Of a DNA stretch of 64,000 bases, positions 54,365-62,926 are shown piece after piece (position 1 is the stretch's first letter; every line of letters begins with the position of its first letter). Position numbers and translations under genes: made by a program. Under the pieces are notes generated by a model that was given only the letters and a program-made list of their open reading frames with translations, was not told the DNA's origin and searched no databases. Source of the DNA: Rhizobiales bacterium IMCC20636. GTDB lineage: Bacteria > Pseudomonadota > Alphaproteobacteria > Rhizobiales > GCA-2746425. The stretch covers positions 1,023,001 through 1,087,000 of the forward strand of contig CP018226.1 in NCBI GenBank assembly GCA_016865015.1, given 5' to 3'.

Positions 54365-56074
54365 ATGGTCAATGATAGGTCCTTGTGGCCAAAAAGTTTG
54401 CATCAAGTCTCGGTCCTGTCTTCGGATGAAGAGCCGGAAGATGCGTTGGAAGCATCCGATTTCTTGATCGGTGATGATGACGCTGATAGACAGGATCATG
54501 GTGCAAAAGGGCTCGCGTTGCGTTGGAGTACCCTGTGGATGGTTGTGTCGCGTAAAGCTGCGCATGTTGCGGACGGATTGCCTGTTCCTGCATTGCGTCA
54601 CGAAGATGGTGGTCTCACATTGTCTGCGAAAAAACGTGCCAATAGGCAGCGGCGTGCCATGATTTTGGCCCGTGCCCGTGCTCAGGAGCGCGCAGTCGCT
54701 GCGCGACGTCAGGCCCGTATGGCCGGATTAGCAGTCTCTACCGCGCTGGGTGCACTGTTGCTGTGCGCAACACCTTCTTCCTCATCGCTTCCAGATTTCA
54801 CAGAACTGTCCGATGCCGATTCATATATCTTGCTGACACCGATGGAGCGTAGTTCAGTACGCTCGGCGAGCACGCAACATGTTGACCCGGTTGAATCATC
54901 CGGTGTTCTGACAGCCAGCGTTGTGCCGGGTTCCGAGCCCAAAGCTTCTGCAAAGAGTGATGCTGTCGAACTGCCGGAAAGCGTTAATCGCGGTGGCAAG
55001 GATGATTTGGCGATCACACGCAGTCGTCCCGCTGCTGTGGTGTCACATCCAAGTTTGCCACATTCGGGCAATCTGTTCGAGATGCATGATCTGTTCTCAT
55101 CTGTTGATGAAGAGGCTTTGCCACGGACGGCGTTGGCGGCCCCCGGCTGGCCTAGCAAGGATCAGATCGATCTCGCCACAAGTCATTTTAATGCCCCGGG
55201 AATTCTGAGAGAACGGTCTCGGACCATGGTTGCCGATGCACGGAAAATCTCACCACCTGTGATCGATCAGGACGCAGGTGAGGGTCCTGTTCGTGTTGCG
55301 CTGGCTTATGCGCCGGTTGACAGCATGGAAGAATTCAAATCGCCGTTTTCAGCAATTCTGAATATGCCGCGGGAACCGCGGGCAAGCGCTCCGGTGTCGG
55401 AGCCTGCTGTAAAAATCGTGAAGCCGGTCCTGAAAACGGTCAGTCCTGTGCAGTCAGCTTCCCTGGCTTCATTGGCAATGCCGACACCCCGGATTGTTCC
55501 CGACGAGCCGAAGATAACGATTGCCGGACGTATTCCGATGGTCAAACCTGATATTTCAACGGTTGCAAAAAACAGTGGCATCGCAAATGTTGCTGTGGTT
55601 CGGCCAAAGGTTGGCGGTAAAGATCACTGGTGGTCCAAGAATAAAGTTCCTCGGGCTGCATTCTCGCGCCGCGAACAACGTTGCCTGGCAGCTGCGGTCT
55701 ATTTTGAAGCCAGAGGCGAGCCCGTCACCGGGCAGCGGGCGGTTGCGCAAGTTGTGCTGAACCGGGTGAAGGCGCCATCCTATCCGTCGACAGTCTGCGG
55801 TGTGGTCTACCAGAACAAGAAATGGCGTAATCGCTGCCAGTTCTCATTCGCCTGCGATGGAATTCGTGACAAGGTAACTGATAAAAAATCCTATGCGCAA
55901 GCGCAGAAGGTTGCGAAGAATGTGACTTCAGGCAAAGCTTGGTCCCGTGATATCGGATCGTCCACACACTATCATGCGACCTATGTCAGCCCGAAATGGG
56001 CCAAGAAAATGAAGCGCATGACGAAAATCGGCCGTCATATTTTCTATCAAACCTACAATGGTGGCTGGAGCTAG
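54365..56074 (+). CDS. sleB: SleB-type cell wall hydrolase with long disordered N-terminal region
   Basis: 569 residues. A basic stretch (about 90-120, many Arg/Ala) precedes a hydrophobic segment MAGLAVSTALGALLLCA (about 120-137), so it is probably anchored in the inner membrane with the rest periplasmic. Then about 300 residues rich in Ser, Pro and Val without a fold, and a C-terminal hydrolase_2 domain (about 435-569): QRCLAAAVYFEARGEPVTGQ RAVAQVVLNRV, VVYQNKKWRNRCQFSFACDG, YHATYVSPKWA. Cuts peptidoglycan. In alphaproteobacteria such proteins act in growth or division rather than spore cortex lysis. Confidence 0.9.
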   Translation: MVNDRSLWPKSLHQVSVLSSDEEPEDALEASDFLIGDDDADRQDHGAKGLALRWSTLWMVVSRKAAHVADGLPVPALRHEDGGLTLSAKKRANRQRRAMILARARAQERAVAARRQARMAGLAVSTALGALLLCATPSSSSLPDFTELSDADSYILLTPMERSSVRSASTQHVDPVESSGVLTASVVPGSEPKASAKSDAVELPESVNRGGKDDLAITRSRPAAVVSHPSLPHSGNLFEMHDLFSSVDEEALPRTALAAPGWPSKDQIDLATSHFNAPGILRERSRTMVADARKISPPVIDQDAGEGPVRVALAYAPVDSMEEFKSPFSAILNMPREPRASAPVSEPAVKIVKPVLKTVSPVQSASLASLAMPTPRIVPDEPKITIAGRIPMVKPDISTVAKNSGIANVAVVRPKVGGKDHWWSKNKVPRAAFSRREQRCLAAAVYFEARGEPVTGQRAVAQVVLNRVKAPSYPSTVCGVVYQNKKWRNRCQFSFACDGIRDKVTDKKSYAQAQKVAKNVTSGKAWSRDIGSSTHYHATYVSPKWAKKMKRMTKIGRHIFYQTYNGGWS

Positions 56075-56129
56075 AAAAGTTCCAGCTGCATCACAACAGG
56101 CTCATCCCTTCCGCAGGTAATTTGTCAAT

Positions 56130-57050
56130 TTGGCGCGTGTCCGAATTCTTGTGCTGTTTCCAGCGCTTTTCGTGCTCATCTGGTCGACGGGCTGGATTGT
56201 CGCCAAATATGCCGGTCCCTATACAGAACCATTCAGTTTTCTGACAGTGCGTTATGCGCTGGCTGGTCTGTTGCTGTTGGTTTTCTGCCTTGTGTTCAAG
56301 GCACGTTGGCCTGATCGGCAATTGATGCTGCTTGCTTTGCTTTCCGGCGTTTTCCTGCATGCGATCTATCTTGGTGGTATGTGGTGGGTGCTGGACCGAC
56401 AGATGCCATCGACGCTCTCGGGGATGATGGCAGCGCTGCAACCGTTGCTGACAGCATTTCTGGCTGGAACGATTGTGGGCGAGCACATCTCCCCCCGACA
56501 ATGGTTGGGCTTTGCAACCGGCTTCGCTGGGCTGATGCTGGCATTGCTGCCCAGGCTTGCAATCGATTTCTCGGGTTCGGCTGACGGAGAGACGAGTTGG
56601 TCGCTTCTGATCGCCATCAACTTCATTGCGATGATTTCTGTCGTTATTGGCACACTTTTCCAGAAAAAATACCTGCAGCAAGGTGATTTGCGCACCATAA
56701 CGACACTGCAATATCTGGGCGCATTCCTGGTGACGCTTCCTGCCGCCCTGCTTCTGGAGAGTTTTGAATTTTCCTGGACGCCACAGTTTTTTGGGGCCAT
56801 GGCGTGGTCGGTGCTTGGTCTGTCGCTTGGCGCGATTGGTCTTCTGGTCATTCTGATCCGCGAGGGTGAAGTCTCCAGGGCCGCAGCGCTGATCTATCTC
56901 ATCCCACCAACTATTGCAGTCCAGGCCTATTTTCTGTTCGGCGAACGTTTGAGCCTGATGGAAATGATTGGCATGCTGCTGACTGTGTTCGGGGTCTATC
57001 TGGTCTCCGTAAAACGTCGGTTGAAATCGGTCAGGACAAGGAGTGTCTAG
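56130..57050 (+). CDS. EamA-family (DMT) transporter
   Basis: 306 residues with ten predicted membrane helices, two EamA repeats: first VLIWSTGWIVAKYAGPYTEPF to about 145, second from 'SWSLLIAINFIAMISVVIGTL'. Family exports metabolites or amino acids; substrate unknown. TTG start at 56130 (MARVRILVLF) is the best available; ribosome site weak. Followed by an SDR gene 4 bases after the stop. Confidence 0.9.
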   Translation: MARVRILVLFPALFVLIWSTGWIVAKYAGPYTEPFSFLTVRYALAGLLLLVFCLVFKARWPDRQLMLLALLSGVFLHAIYLGGMWWVLDRQMPSTLSGMMAALQPLLTAFLAGTIVGEHISPRQWLGFATGFAGLMLALLPRLAIDFSGSADGETSWSLLIAINFIAMISVVIGTLFQKKYLQQGDLRTITTLQYLGAFLVTLPAALLLESFEFSWTPQFFGAMAWSVLGLSLGAIGLLVILIREGEVSRAAALIYLIPPTIAVQAYFLFGERLSLMEMIGMLLTVFGVYLVSVKRRLKSVRTRSV

Positions 57051-57054
57051 AACA

Positions 57055-57900
57055 GTGAGCGAGAGACAAAAGACTGTTCTCATTACGGGCTGTTCCTCCG
57101 GGATAGGTTATCATTGCGCCCATGCCATGAAACAGCGCGGCTGGCATGTCTTTGCAACAGTTCGCAACGAAACTGATTTGCGACGGCTGCAATCCGAAGG
57201 GTTGACCGTGTTGCTTCTGGATTATGCGGATCAGGCCAGCATCACCAAATGTGTTGAGGAAGTTCTGGCCCGGACCGATGGCAAGCTGGATGCCCTGTTC
57301 AATAATGGGGCCTATGGACAAGCTGGTGCGGTCGAGGATTTGCGGATCGACACACTGCGTGCCCAGTTTGAAGCCAATGTGTTCGGATGGCATGAACTGG
57401 TCCGCCAACTTATTCCATCCATGCGCCGCAACGGGGAAGGGCGAATTGTGCAGTGTTCGTCGGTGCTTGGCTTTGTCTCCATGAAGTATCGTGGTGCATA
57501 TTCGGCTTCAAAACACGCCATCGAAGCCCTGTCGGATACCATGCGGATGGAACTGATGGGCAGCGGGGTTCATGTCAGCCTGATTGAGCCTGGCCCTATA
57601 GAAAGCCGGTTTGTCGAGCATTCCATGGAAGCGTTTCATCGCGAGATTGATGTTGATGCCTCAGCCCATAAAGAGGTTTACGCAAAACGACTTGCGCGGA
57701 TGAAGCGCGGTGGAGCGTCGACATTCAAGCTTGGTCCTGACGCTGTCCAGAAACGTTTGGTCCATGCACTGGAAAGTCGCAATCCGCGCCCCAGATACTA
57801 CGTGACAGTCCCAACCTATGTGATGGGTTTCTTGAAGCGTGTTCTGAGCCATCGCGCACTCAGCCGTTTTCTGGCTCAGCGCGCGGATCAGGAAACCTGA
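57055..57900 (+). CDS. Short-chain dehydrogenase/reductase
   Basis: 281 residues from GTG 57055 (MSERQKTVLITGCSSGIGYH); GGAG lies 12 bases upstream and an earlier GTG at 57043 has none. Rossmann TGCSSGIG, NNGAYGQ, catalytic Ser in QCSSVLGFVSM and YSASKHA. Substrate unknown; the extra C-terminal part (about 210-281) resembles SDRs acting on lipids. Next to tspO by 2 bases. Confidence 0.9.
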   Translation: MSERQKTVLITGCSSGIGYHCAHAMKQRGWHVFATVRNETDLRRLQSEGLTVLLLDYADQASITKCVEEVLARTDGKLDALFNNGAYGQAGAVEDLRIDTLRAQFEANVFGWHELVRQLIPSMRRNGEGRIVQCSSVLGFVSMKYRGAYSASKHAIEALSDTMRMELMGSGVHVSLIEPGPIESRFVEHSMEAFHREIDVDASAHKEVYAKRLARMKRGGASTFKLGPDAVQKRLVHALESRNPRPRYYVTVPTYVMGFLKRVLSHRALSRFLAQRADQET

Positions 57901-57902
57901 CG

Positions 57903-58403
57903 ATGAATGACACGATTTCACTTTTTCCAAAGACTGCAAGAAGCGTGCTTGCACTGGTCGGGTTTGTGGGCCTGTGTCTTGTTGTCGGCGGGCTTGGGGC
58001 GGCTCTGACGAGCCCAAGTCTTGAGCCTTGGTATGCAGGCCTTCAAAAGCCGAGTTTCAATCCGCCTGGCTGGATTTTTGGCCCGGTCTGGACAACGCTT
58101 TATATTATGATGGGCTACGCCTTGTGGCGTGTCTGGTCGCATGAGTCACATCCATTGCGAGTCAAAGCGGTCCAGATGTTTTTTGTCCAGCTTGTGCTGA
58201 ATCTTTGCTGGTCCGGTGCATTCTTCTTCATGCAGAGCCCGAGTCTCGGTCTGGTGGTCATAATTTGTCTGCTGGCAGCAATCGTGACAACAATGTTCCT
58301 GTTTTTCAGGCTGGACAGGTTGGCGGGTGCGTTGTTTGTGCCCTATGTGTTGTGGGTTGGGTTTGCAACTGTTCTCAATCTGTCGATTTTCTTATTGAAC
58401 TAG
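57903..58403 (+). CDS. tspO: TspO/MBR-family membrane protein
   Basis: 166 residues, five membrane helices, rich in Trp. Family mark 'WYAGLQKPSFNPPGWIFGPVWTTLYIMMGYALW' and 'NLCWSGAFFFMQSPSLGL'. TspO binds tetrapyrroles and influences oxidative and redox responses in alphaproteobacteria. Directly follows the SDR gene and precedes a small twin-helix gene, so likely one operon. Confidence 0.95.
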   Translation: MNDTISLFPKTARSVLALVGFVGLCLVVGGLGAALTSPSLEPWYAGLQKPSFNPPGWIFGPVWTTLYIMMGYALWRVWSHESHPLRVKAVQMFFVQLVLNLCWSGAFFFMQSPSLGLVVIICLLAAIVTTMFLFFRLDRLAGALFVPYVLWVGFATVLNLSIFLLN

Positions 58404-58410
58404 GTGAAAA

Positions 58411-58602
58411 ATGGAATTCTTGTCCAAGGGACTGATTGGGGTGGCGCTTGCTGCCGTTGTGATCGTGCTGTTGCTCGGTCTTTACAATATGATGCGCGGC
58501 GGGGACTCAAATCGCTCCCAGAAGCTGATGCGATGGCGGGTGATCCTGCAATTCGTAGCCATTGTGGTGGCAATGGCGGTTTTGTATTTCACATCTCGTT
58601 AG
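58411..58602 (+). CDS. Small twin-transmembrane protein (HIG1-like)
   Basis: 63 residues, two membrane helices (6-26 and 44-61) joined by a basic loop NMMRGGDSNRSQKLMRWRVI. The R-S-x-x-L-M-R-x-R-V-x-x-Q pattern matches the HIG1/twin-TM family found beside respiratory genes in alphaproteobacteria. 7 bases after tspO, followed by the adenosyltransferase gene. Confidence 0.88.
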   Translation: MEFLSKGLIGVALAAVVIVLLLGLYNMMRGGDSNRSQKLMRWRVILQFVAIVVAMAVLYFTSR

Positions 58603-58647
58603 AGTATGTCTGCGCATGAATAAAGCAAGCTCCAGACAGGTCCTCTC

Positions 58648-59229
58648 ATGGTTATACTGAACATAATTTACACGAAAACCGGAGACAAGGGCACGACGGC
58701 TCTTGGCAATGGGGAGCGGCGGGCGAAATTCGATTTGCGAGTGACCGCCTATGGGACGGTCGATGAGACAAATGCAGCTATTGGTGTGGCGCGGCTTCAT
58801 ACGCAGGACGCCTTTCTCGAACTGGATGGCATGCTCAATCGCATCCAGAATGACTGCTTCGATCTGGGAGCTGATCTGGCAACGCCGGACAAGGGCGAGG
58901 ATCTGGGCTACGAGCCTTTGAGAATTATTGAAAGCCAGGTTCAGCGCCTTGAGGGTGACATTGACGCGTTGAACGCCGATCTGCAGCCCTTGCGATCCTT
59001 TGTTCTGCCAGCCGGATGTGCAGCATCTGCACATCTTCACATGGGGCGGACCATTGCCCGACGGGCCGAACGGCTGACTGTGGAATTAGATAGTCACGCG
59101 GATGAACCGGTGAACCCGTTTTGCATTCAGTATCTCAATCGATTGTCGGATTTTCTGTTTGTCGCTGCGCGTTGGGTTAATGACAAGGGCAATGCGGATG
59201 TGCTCTGGATTCCCGGCAAGAACCGCTAA
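58648..59229 (+). CDS. pduO: Cob(I)alamin adenosyltransferase, PduO type
   Basis: 193 residues. ATP-binding N-terminus YTKTGDKGTTALGNGERRAK, 'GTVDETNAAIGVARLH', and RRAERLTVEL with FLFVAARW complete the PduO-type site. Makes adenosylcobalamin. Its location 45 kb from the cob genes and next to rhomboid/etf genes is usual for alphaproteobacteria. ATG at 58648 has AGG in the tract CAGGTCC upstream. Confidence 0.95.
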   Translation: MVILNIIYTKTGDKGTTALGNGERRAKFDLRVTAYGTVDETNAAIGVARLHTQDAFLELDGMLNRIQNDCFDLGADLATPDKGEDLGYEPLRIIESQVQRLEGDIDALNADLQPLRSFVLPAGCAASAHLHMGRTIARRAERLTVELDSHADEPVNPFCIQYLNRLSDFLFVAARWVNDKGNADVLWIPGKNR

Positions 59230-59253
59230 AGCCTCTCCGGCACAGGACAACCG

Positions 59254-59952
59254 ATGTTTCTTCCCCTTCATGATGCCAATCCACTGATCCATGTGAACCG
59301 GCCCTATGTGAACTGGACGCTTATTGCGGTTACGGTCGCTGTCTTCGTGTTCTTTCAAACCCCGGTCGCGCCTGGCTATTCTGAAATCTTTCCAGCGTCC
59401 TTTGGCGTCATTCCGTCGGTGCTGTTCGAAACCCGCGCCTTGCCACCTGATTTGCAATTTATACCTGCGGATTGGACTTTGGTATCTTATGCCTTTTTCC
59501 ACGGTGGCTGGATGCATCTGCTGGGAAATATGCTGTTTCTGTGGGTGTTCGGCGACAATATCGAGGATGCGCTTGGTCACATCAAATATCTGCTTTTCTA
59601 CCTTCTGTGCGCTGCTGGTGGCGGTTATGCTCATGCGTTGTTCTATCCAACGTCGGATGCGCCTCTGATCGGCGCTTCAGGTGCTGTTGCCGGGGTGGTT
59701 GCAGCCTATTTGATCCTGCACCCTCGCGTTAAGGTCTGGGTTCTGGCGCTTGGACGGATTCCGCTTCGGCTATCCGCAATGTGGGTTCTGGGTGCCTGGG
59801 TCTTGATGCAGTTTTACAATGTGTATGCCGCTGCAGACAGTGAAGTTGCCTGGATAGCGCATATTGGTGGGCTTCTCAGCGGTGCTGTTCTGGTTGTTCT
59901 CCTGAAGCGCCGTGGGGTGGCTTTATTCGACCGGGACCTGACCATTTCCTGA
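59254..59952 (+). CDS. Rhomboid-family intramembrane serine protease
   Basis: 232 residues, six membrane helices. The catalytic dyad is visible: Ser in LIGASGAVAGVVAAYL (about 148) and His in WIAHIGGLLSGAVLV (about 207), plus the early HGGWMHLLGNMLFLWVFGDN motif that shapes the active site. Substrate unknown. Confidence 0.94.
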   Translation: MFLPLHDANPLIHVNRPYVNWTLIAVTVAVFVFFQTPVAPGYSEIFPASFGVIPSVLFETRALPPDLQFIPADWTLVSYAFFHGGWMHLLGNMLFLWVFGDNIEDALGHIKYLLFYLLCAAGGGYAHALFYPTSDAPLIGASGAVAGVVAAYLILHPRVKVWVLALGRIPLRLSAMWVLGAWVLMQFYNVYAAADSEVAWIAHIGGLLSGAVLVVLLKRRGVALFDRDLTIS

Positions 59953-59989
59953 CACCGGAATATACGATGAATTGTGTTGTTTCGCGTCG

Positions 59990-60018
59990 TTGACAGGGTA
60001 GGGGGGCACCGATAGGTT
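59990..60018 (+). promoter_or_regulatory. Candidate sigma-70 promoter for etfBA
   Basis: TTGACA at 59990-59995, 17-base spacer, TAGGTT at 60013-60018, about 44 bases before etfB. The -10 match is partial. Confidence 0.4.
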
Positions 60019-60061
60019 CGCTACAAATTCCGCATATGCCGGATGCATTCTGGAGATTATC

Positions 60062-60811
60062 ATGAAAATACTGGTGCCTGTAAAACGGGTGGTGGACTAC
60101 AATGTGAAAATCCGCGTGAAAGCGGATGGATCAGGTGTTGAACTGGCCAATGTCAAAATGGCCATGAACCCGTTTGATGAGATTTCTGTTGAGGAAGCTC
60201 TGCGGCTGCGTGAAGCTGGCAAGGCCAGTGAAGTTGTCATCGTTTCCATCGGGCCGCAACAGGCGCAGGAAACCATTCGCACAGGTCTGGCCATGGGCGC
60301 TGATCGCGGCATATTGGTGGTGCATGACGATCTGGTTGAGCCGCTGGCGGTTGCGAAGATTTTGCAGAAAATCGTTGAAGAGGAAAAGCCTGATCTGGTG
60401 ATCGCAGGCAAACAGGCGATCGATGATGATTGCAATCAGACCGGCCAGATGCTTGCGGCACTGCTGGGCTGGTCACAGGGCACATTTGCATCGGTGCTGG
60501 CTGTGGGCGATGGCGAAATGGATGTGACGCGGGAAGTTGATGGCGGTTTGCAAACCGTCAAGCTGAAACTGCCGGCGGTCGTGACAACAGATTTGCGTCT
60601 CAACGAGCCGCGTTATGCGTCGCTCCCCAATATCATGAAGGCGAAGAAGAAGCCGATTGATAGCAAAACGCCAGCCGATTTCGGTGTTGATATGACCCCT
60701 CGTCTGACCGTTCTGAACACAGTTGAACCGGCCAAGCGGGAAGCCGGTGTGAAAGTGGCTAATGTGGCTGAACTGGTTGACAAGCTGCGCAATGAAGCCA
60801 GCGTACTTTAA
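60062..60811 (+). CDS. etfB: Electron transfer flavoprotein beta subunit
   Basis: 249 residues. Start [36 protein letters not shown], and the signature '[31 protein letters not shown]', [24 protein letters not shown]. Carries AMP and one partner surface; with EtfA it moves electrons from acyl-CoA and other dehydrogenases to ETF:quinone oxidoreductase. Operon with etfA, 14 bases apart. Confidence 0.97.
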   Translation: MKILVPVKRVVDYNVKIRVKADGSGVELANVKMAMNPFDEISVEEALRLREAGKASEVVIVSIGPQQAQETIRTGLAMGADRGILVVHDDLVEPLAVAKILQKIVEEEKPDLVIAGKQAIDDDCNQTGQMLAALLGWSQGTFASVLAVGDGEMDVTREVDGGLQTVKLKLPAVVTTDLRLNEPRYASLPNIMKAKKKPIDSKTPADFGVDMTPRLTVLNTVEPAKREAGVKVANVAELVDKLRNEASVL

Positions 60812-60825
60812 GGAAGGGATAAGCG

Positions 60826-61767
60826 ATGACGACTCTATTGATAGCGGATCACGATAAGCTAGCTTTGAACGACCCGACCCTGCGCGCCATCAGTGCTGCT
60901 GCTGGTCTGGGGGCGCCTGTTCATGTTCTTGTCGCTGGCAGTGGCAGTGCGGATGCGGCAGCTCACGCTGCCAAAATTGCAGGCGTGGAAAAGGTTCTGC
61001 ATGCAGAGGCGGCGGCTTATGATCATTTGCTTGCCGAGCCAATGGCTGCGTTGATTGTGTCTCTGGCTGGAAACTACACCGCGCTCGTAGCCCCCAATAC
61101 GACGAACGGCAAGAACATCATGCCGCGTGCGGCGGCGTTGCTGGATGTGATGCAGATCTCAGATATCACGGCGGTCATCAGTGCTGACACGTTCGAGCGC
61201 CCGATCTATGCGGGCAATGCCATTCAAACGGTGCGGTCCAATGATGCGACCAAGGTGATCACCATCCGGACATCGGCTTTTGCTGTTGCCGAAGAAGGTG
61301 GTTCTGCCTCCGTTGAGGCGGTGTCAGGTGATGAAGGGCCTTCCCTGTCCTCATATGTTGGCGAGGATGTCTCCAAATCCGAACGCCCTGAGTTGACTTC
61401 AGCCAAAATCATTATCTCTGGCGGTCGCGCACTTGGTTCATCGGAAAAATTCCAGGAGGTCATCATGCCTGTGGCTGACAAGTTGGGTGCGGCTGTTGGC
61501 GCTTCACGCGCTGCGGTTGATGCCGGCTATGCACCCAATGACTGGCAGGTCGGGCAGACCGGTAAAGTGGTTGCTCCAGATCTTTACATTGCTTGCGGTA
61601 TTTCAGGTGCCATTCAACATCTGGCAGGTATGAAGGACAGCAAGATCATCGTAGCGATCAACAAGGATGATGAAGCCCCGATTTTTCAGGTGGCTGATTA
61701 CGGACTTGTTGCCGATCTGTTTGAAGTGCTTCCACAATTGGAGATTGAACTCGACAAGGGATCATGA
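60826..61767 (+). CDS. etfA: Electron transfer flavoprotein alpha subunit
   Basis: 313 residues. FAD-binding C-terminal half: SGGRALGSSEKFQEVIMPVADKLG, 'GASRAAVDAGYAPNDWQVGQTGKVVAPDLYIACGISGAIQH' region and AINKDDEAPIFQVADYGLVAD. Partner of EtfB. GAAGG upstream of ATG 60826. Followed by a 167-base gap and hbd. Confidence 0.97.
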   Translation: MTTLLIADHDKLALNDPTLRAISAAAGLGAPVHVLVAGSGSADAAAHAAKIAGVEKVLHAEAAAYDHLLAEPMAALIVSLAGNYTALVAPNTTNGKNIMPRAAALLDVMQISDITAVISADTFERPIYAGNAIQTVRSNDATKVITIRTSAFAVAEEGGSASVEAVSGDEGPSLSSYVGEDVSKSERPELTSAKIIISGGRALGSSEKFQEVIMPVADKLGAAVGASRAAVDAGYAPNDWQVGQTGKVVAPDLYIACGISGAIQHLAGMKDSKIIVAINKDDEAPIFQVADYGLVADLFEVLPQLEIELDKGS

Positions 61768-61800
61768 TGTTTGGTCATCAGAAACTAAATCGAGGTGTCG

Positions 61801-61864
61801 TTTATTGTGCAGGTCTTTAGCCTGATGAAAATTTAGGCTATCATTCATTTAGCTGCACAATAAA
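61801..61864. repeat. Large inverted repeat in the etfA-hbd gap
   Basis: Perfect 12-bp arms TTTATTGTGCAG (61801-61812) and CTGCACAATAAA (61853-61864) around a 40-base spacer that itself holds TAGCCT/AGGCTA. The second arm runs into AAAAAA rather than T, so it is not a normal plus-strand terminator. Confidence 0.7.
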
Positions 61865-61882
61865 AAAACAGATTGCAAATTC

Positions 61883-61895
61883 TGCTGCAGTGCAA
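61883..61895 (-). promoter_or_regulatory. TGCRYTGCA-type site before hbd
   Basis: Minus strand TTGCACTGCAGCA, 40-52 bases before the hbd start, one mismatch to ppdK site 2. Adjacent to the 12-bp inverted repeat whose arms contain TTGTGCAG. Confidence 0.45.
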
Positions 61896-61934
61896 CACAG
61901 TCTGACTCACTCAAGATTTTGACCGGAATGAACA

Positions 61935-62813
61935 ATGACCGAAATTAAATCCGTAGGCGTTATCGGCGCAGGCCAGATGGGCTCTGGAATTGCCCATGTG
62001 AGCGCGTTGTCAGGCTATGATGTCTATTTGTACGATGTCTCTGAAGACCGGATAGAAGAGGGTCTTGCAACGATTACGGGCAACCTCGGTCGGCAGATGA
62101 GCAAGGGTCAGATTACCGAGGCTGAGCGGGATGCCGCAGTCGCAAGACTGCATGCTGCCAACGGCATGGAGGCTTTGGCAGATGTGGACCTTGCCATTGA
62201 GGCGGCCACGGAAGACGAAACTGTCAAACGCAAGATTTTTGCAGCCTTGTGTCCGGTTCTGAAACCAGAGGCGATGATTGCATCGAATACGTCGTCGATT
62301 TCCATCACCAGGCTGGCGGCCACCACAGACCGTCCGGAGCGGTTCATGGGAATTCATTTCATGAATCCGGTTCCCATCATGAAGCTTGTGGAACTGGTGC
62401 GCGGCATTGCAACAGAAGATGAAACCTTTGAGGCGGCAAAAGTCTACGTCCAAAGAATGGGTAAAACCATCACCGTGGCGGAGGATTTCCCGGCTTTCAT
62501 CGTAAACCGCATTTTGCTGCCGATGATCAATGAGGCGATTTATACGCTTTATGAAGGCGTCGGGTCGGTTGAGGGGATTGATACGGCTTTGAAACTGGGC
62601 GCAAATCATCCCATGGGCCCGCTGCAACTGGCTGATTTCATCGGCCTTGATACCTGCCTGTCAATCATGCAGGTCCTTTATGAGGGGCTTGCTGACAGTA
62701 AATACAGACCGTGTCCGCTTCTGGTGAAGTATGTCGAGGCTGGCTGGTTGGGCCGCAAGACCAATCGCGGCTTTTACGATTACCGTGGTGATGAGCCTGT
62801 ACCCACCCGCTAA
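61935..62813 (+). CDS. hbd: 3-hydroxybutyryl-CoA dehydrogenase
   Basis: 292 residues. NAD-binding VGVIGAGQMGSGIAHVSALSGYDVYLYD, catalytic region FMGIHFMNPVPIMKLVELV with the His-Glu pair, and C-terminal NRILLPMINEAIYTLYEGV plus 'ANHPMGPLQLADFIGLDTCLSIM'. Interconverts acetoacetyl-CoA and 3-hydroxybutyryl-CoA in beta-oxidation or PHB metabolism. Downstream of etfBA; likely own promoter in the 167-base gap. Confidence 0.97.
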   Translation: MTEIKSVGVIGAGQMGSGIAHVSALSGYDVYLYDVSEDRIEEGLATITGNLGRQMSKGQITEAERDAAVARLHAANGMEALADVDLAIEAATEDETVKRKIFAALCPVLKPEAMIASNTSSISITRLAATTDRPERFMGIHFMNPVPIMKLVELVRGIATEDETFEAAKVYVQRMGKTITVAEDFPAFIVNRILLPMINEAIYTLYEGVGSVEGIDTALKLGANHPMGPLQLADFIGLDTCLSIMQVLYEGLADSKYRPCPLLVKYVEAGWLGRKTNRGFYDYRGDEPVPTR

Positions 62814-62926
62814 AACACATCATACCAACCGTGCTTTAGCTCAGACCTCGCATAAATCTTGACATCATTGCTTGGACTCGGCTTGTTAACCGAGCATCGG
62901 GGTGTGATGAAGCGCCGCTGAATGTC

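Noticed and set aside
56091..57083. 330-codon minus-strand frame opposite the EamA gene
   Set aside because: Gln/His-rich translation typical of the complement of a membrane-protein gene.
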